From NCBI GenBank assembly GCA_016182605.1, contig JACPGE010000070.1, positions 1 to 64,000 on the forward strand: a stretch of 64,000 bases of DNA, read 5' to 3'. Under the pieces are notes generated by a model. It saw only the letters and a list, made by a program, of their open reading frames with translations, made no database searches and was not told where the DNA came from. Origin of the DNA: Candidatus Hydrogenedentota bacterium (GTDB lineage: Bacteria; Hydrogenedentota; Hydrogenedentia; Hydrogenedentales; JAEUWI01). The position numbers were made by a program, and so were the translations under genes. How positions within the stretch are numbered: position 1 is the stretch's first letter; each line of letters starts with the position of its first letter. Shown piece by piece: positions 63,062 through 64,000 of the stretch.

Positions 63062-64000
63062 ATGCCCGATAACAACGAAATCCGCGTATTGCGCAGTGAA
63101 GTGAACCGGCTGCGCACGGCCCTGGAACAGGTAGAACAACGATTGGGCCGTCTGGAGATGGGCGCGGCCACAGAGACGGCCCCAATAGCTGCCAAGGTGG
63201 CTGAAGCACCCGTTGCGCCACTCGCTCCACCCCCGCTTCCCTCGCGGGTGGAGCTTGCAAGGCCCGAAGCAGAACCGGTCGAAACTCCCCGCCCGCCAGT
63301 TGCGTCACCCATTGCAGAAGTCCCGGCTCCGTTGCCATTGCGGGAGCCCCTGCCCAGTTTGGCGGACCGGGCCACTTCCCTGCTGCGGCGTCTGGGACCC
63401 AAAGAAGAAATGAGCTGGGAAATGGCGCTGGGCACCTACTGGATGCCGCGCGTCGCCGTGATCATCATTGCGCTGGGCCTGGTCTCGCTCGCGACCTACG
63501 TATCCAGCACTTACGCGAACGCCCCGTGGATGCCCTATGCCCGGCTTGCCGGAGGCTTTGCCTTGAGCTTGGGCATGCTTGGCGCGGGCCGCTGGCTGGA
63601 ACCGCGCTACCGCGGCTACGCCCGGGTGCTCATGGGCGGCGGCATGGGCATGCTCTATTTCATGACTTTCTGCATGCATTACGTGCCCTACACGCGGGTG
63701 ATTCAGAGCCCGGAGCCCGTATTGCTGCTGCTCGGGGCACAAGTTCTGTGGTGGGCCGCCATCGCCCACCGGCGCCGCTCGCCGATGCTGGCCTGCGTGA
63801 TGATTCTCGGCGGACAACTCACCATCGGCCTCTCCACCTTCACGCTGGATCATCCCAGCCGTTTCGCCGCGGCCGGCATTGTTGCGCTGGCGCTGCTCGG
63901 TGCGGGATCGCTGCTGCTTCACCGGTGGTATGCCGTTGCCGCGCTGGCCATGGTCAGCAGTTACGCAAACCACTTCATCTGGCTTGCCCACAGCGACGGC
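63062..64000 (+). CDS. DUF2339 membrane protein (N-terminal part, cut by window end)
   Basis: 313 codons visible. An N-terminal coiled coil (about 5-33, RVLRSEVNRLRTALEQVEQRL) and a Pro/Ala-rich linker precede a run of membrane helices from about residue 128 (WMPRVAVIIIALGLVSLATY). DUF2339 proteins are large polytopic membrane proteins of unknown function. GGGGAG lies 6 bp upstream of the ATG. Confidence 0.85.
   Translation, partial: MPDNNEIRVLRSEVNRLRTALEQVEQRLGRLEMGAATETAPIAAKVAEAPVAPLAPPPLPSRVELARPEAEPVETPRPPVASPIAEVPAPLPLREPLPSLADRATSLLRRLGPKEEMSWEMALGTYWMPRVAVIIIALGLVSLATYVSSTYANAPWMPYARLAGGFALSLGMLGAGRWLEPRYRGYARVLMGGGMGMLYFMTFCMHYVPYTRVIQSPEPVLLLLGAQVLWWAAIAHRRRSPMLACVMILGGQLTIGLSTFTLDHPSRFAAAGIVALALLGAGSLLLHRWYAVAALAMVSSYANHFIWLAHSDG

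Overview
The window is about 64 kb of bacterial DNA, mostly GC-rich. Lipoprotein lipoboxes, a complete rod-shape operon (mreB-mreC-mreD-mrdA-rodA), sulfatase-like and PIG-L-type enzymes, DUF1573 and DUF2339 proteins and many GTG/TTG starts suggest an uncultured Gram-negative bacterium near the Planctomycetes. Something like Hydrogenedentota is my inference; no marker in the window proves it.

Layout. 1-3341: a gene-poor stretch with dispersed palindromic repeats, two closely related secreted SGNH hydrolases and a 166-bp MITE-like element between them. 3397-6713: a DUF1573 protein and a carboxypeptidase-regulatory-domain protein. 7139-10961: haem genes hemX-like, hemA and a fused hemC-hemD, joined by ATGA overlaps; hemL is separate at 33078. 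10971-15581: a very large hybrid histidine kinase with three periplasmic solute-binding modules. 15833-21152: a sugar dehydrogenase, nagB, and a MetE-like / nucleotidyltransferase / MFS gene cluster. 21537-29572: TPR protein, Hsp70 (YegD-like), an HTH regulator with a near-consensus promoter and probably a leaderless mRNA, a class III aminotransferase with an Rrf2 regulator, serA and a six-hairpin glycosidase-like gene. 29709-42693: a large calcium-repeat exported protein, hemL, thioesterase, a PAS-SpoIIE phosphatase, two small proteins, pilT, PIG-L, lipoprotein, sulfatase-fold and HD-domain genes. 42745-50046: rng and the rod-shape operon, with a good sigma70 promoter upstream of mreB.

50341-55141 is a defence island. 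It holds a complete HepT-MntA (HEPN/MNT) toxin-antitoxin pair, then an AT-rich two-gene module that I do not recognise as a named system: a NYN-type nuclease whose stop overlaps the start of a STAND/NACHT-like NTPase. This module lies between a short remnant of hsdM and a short remnant of hsdR, so it appears to have replaced the core of a type I restriction locus.

55358-58988: WecA-like transferase, DegT/DnrJ aminotransferase, WbqC-like protein and an FMN reductase. 58989-59674 has no protein gene but holds three consecutive near-perfect sigma28 (FliA-type) promoters, each followed by a roughly 130-190 nt stretch ending in a terminator-like hairpin. The first two predicted RNAs each carry two exact matches to the CsrA/RsmE target, with GGA in an ANGGAN hexaloop. 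I read this as a tandem array of sigma28-driven small RNAs, two of them candidate CsrA sponges. The third RNA has no GGA site and may have another role. 59675-64000: a PIG-L deacetylase, an aromatic/aspartate aminotransferase, a lipoprotein hydrolase and the start of a DUF2339 membrane protein that runs off the window.

No rRNA, tRNA, CRISPR array or full insertion sequence was seen.
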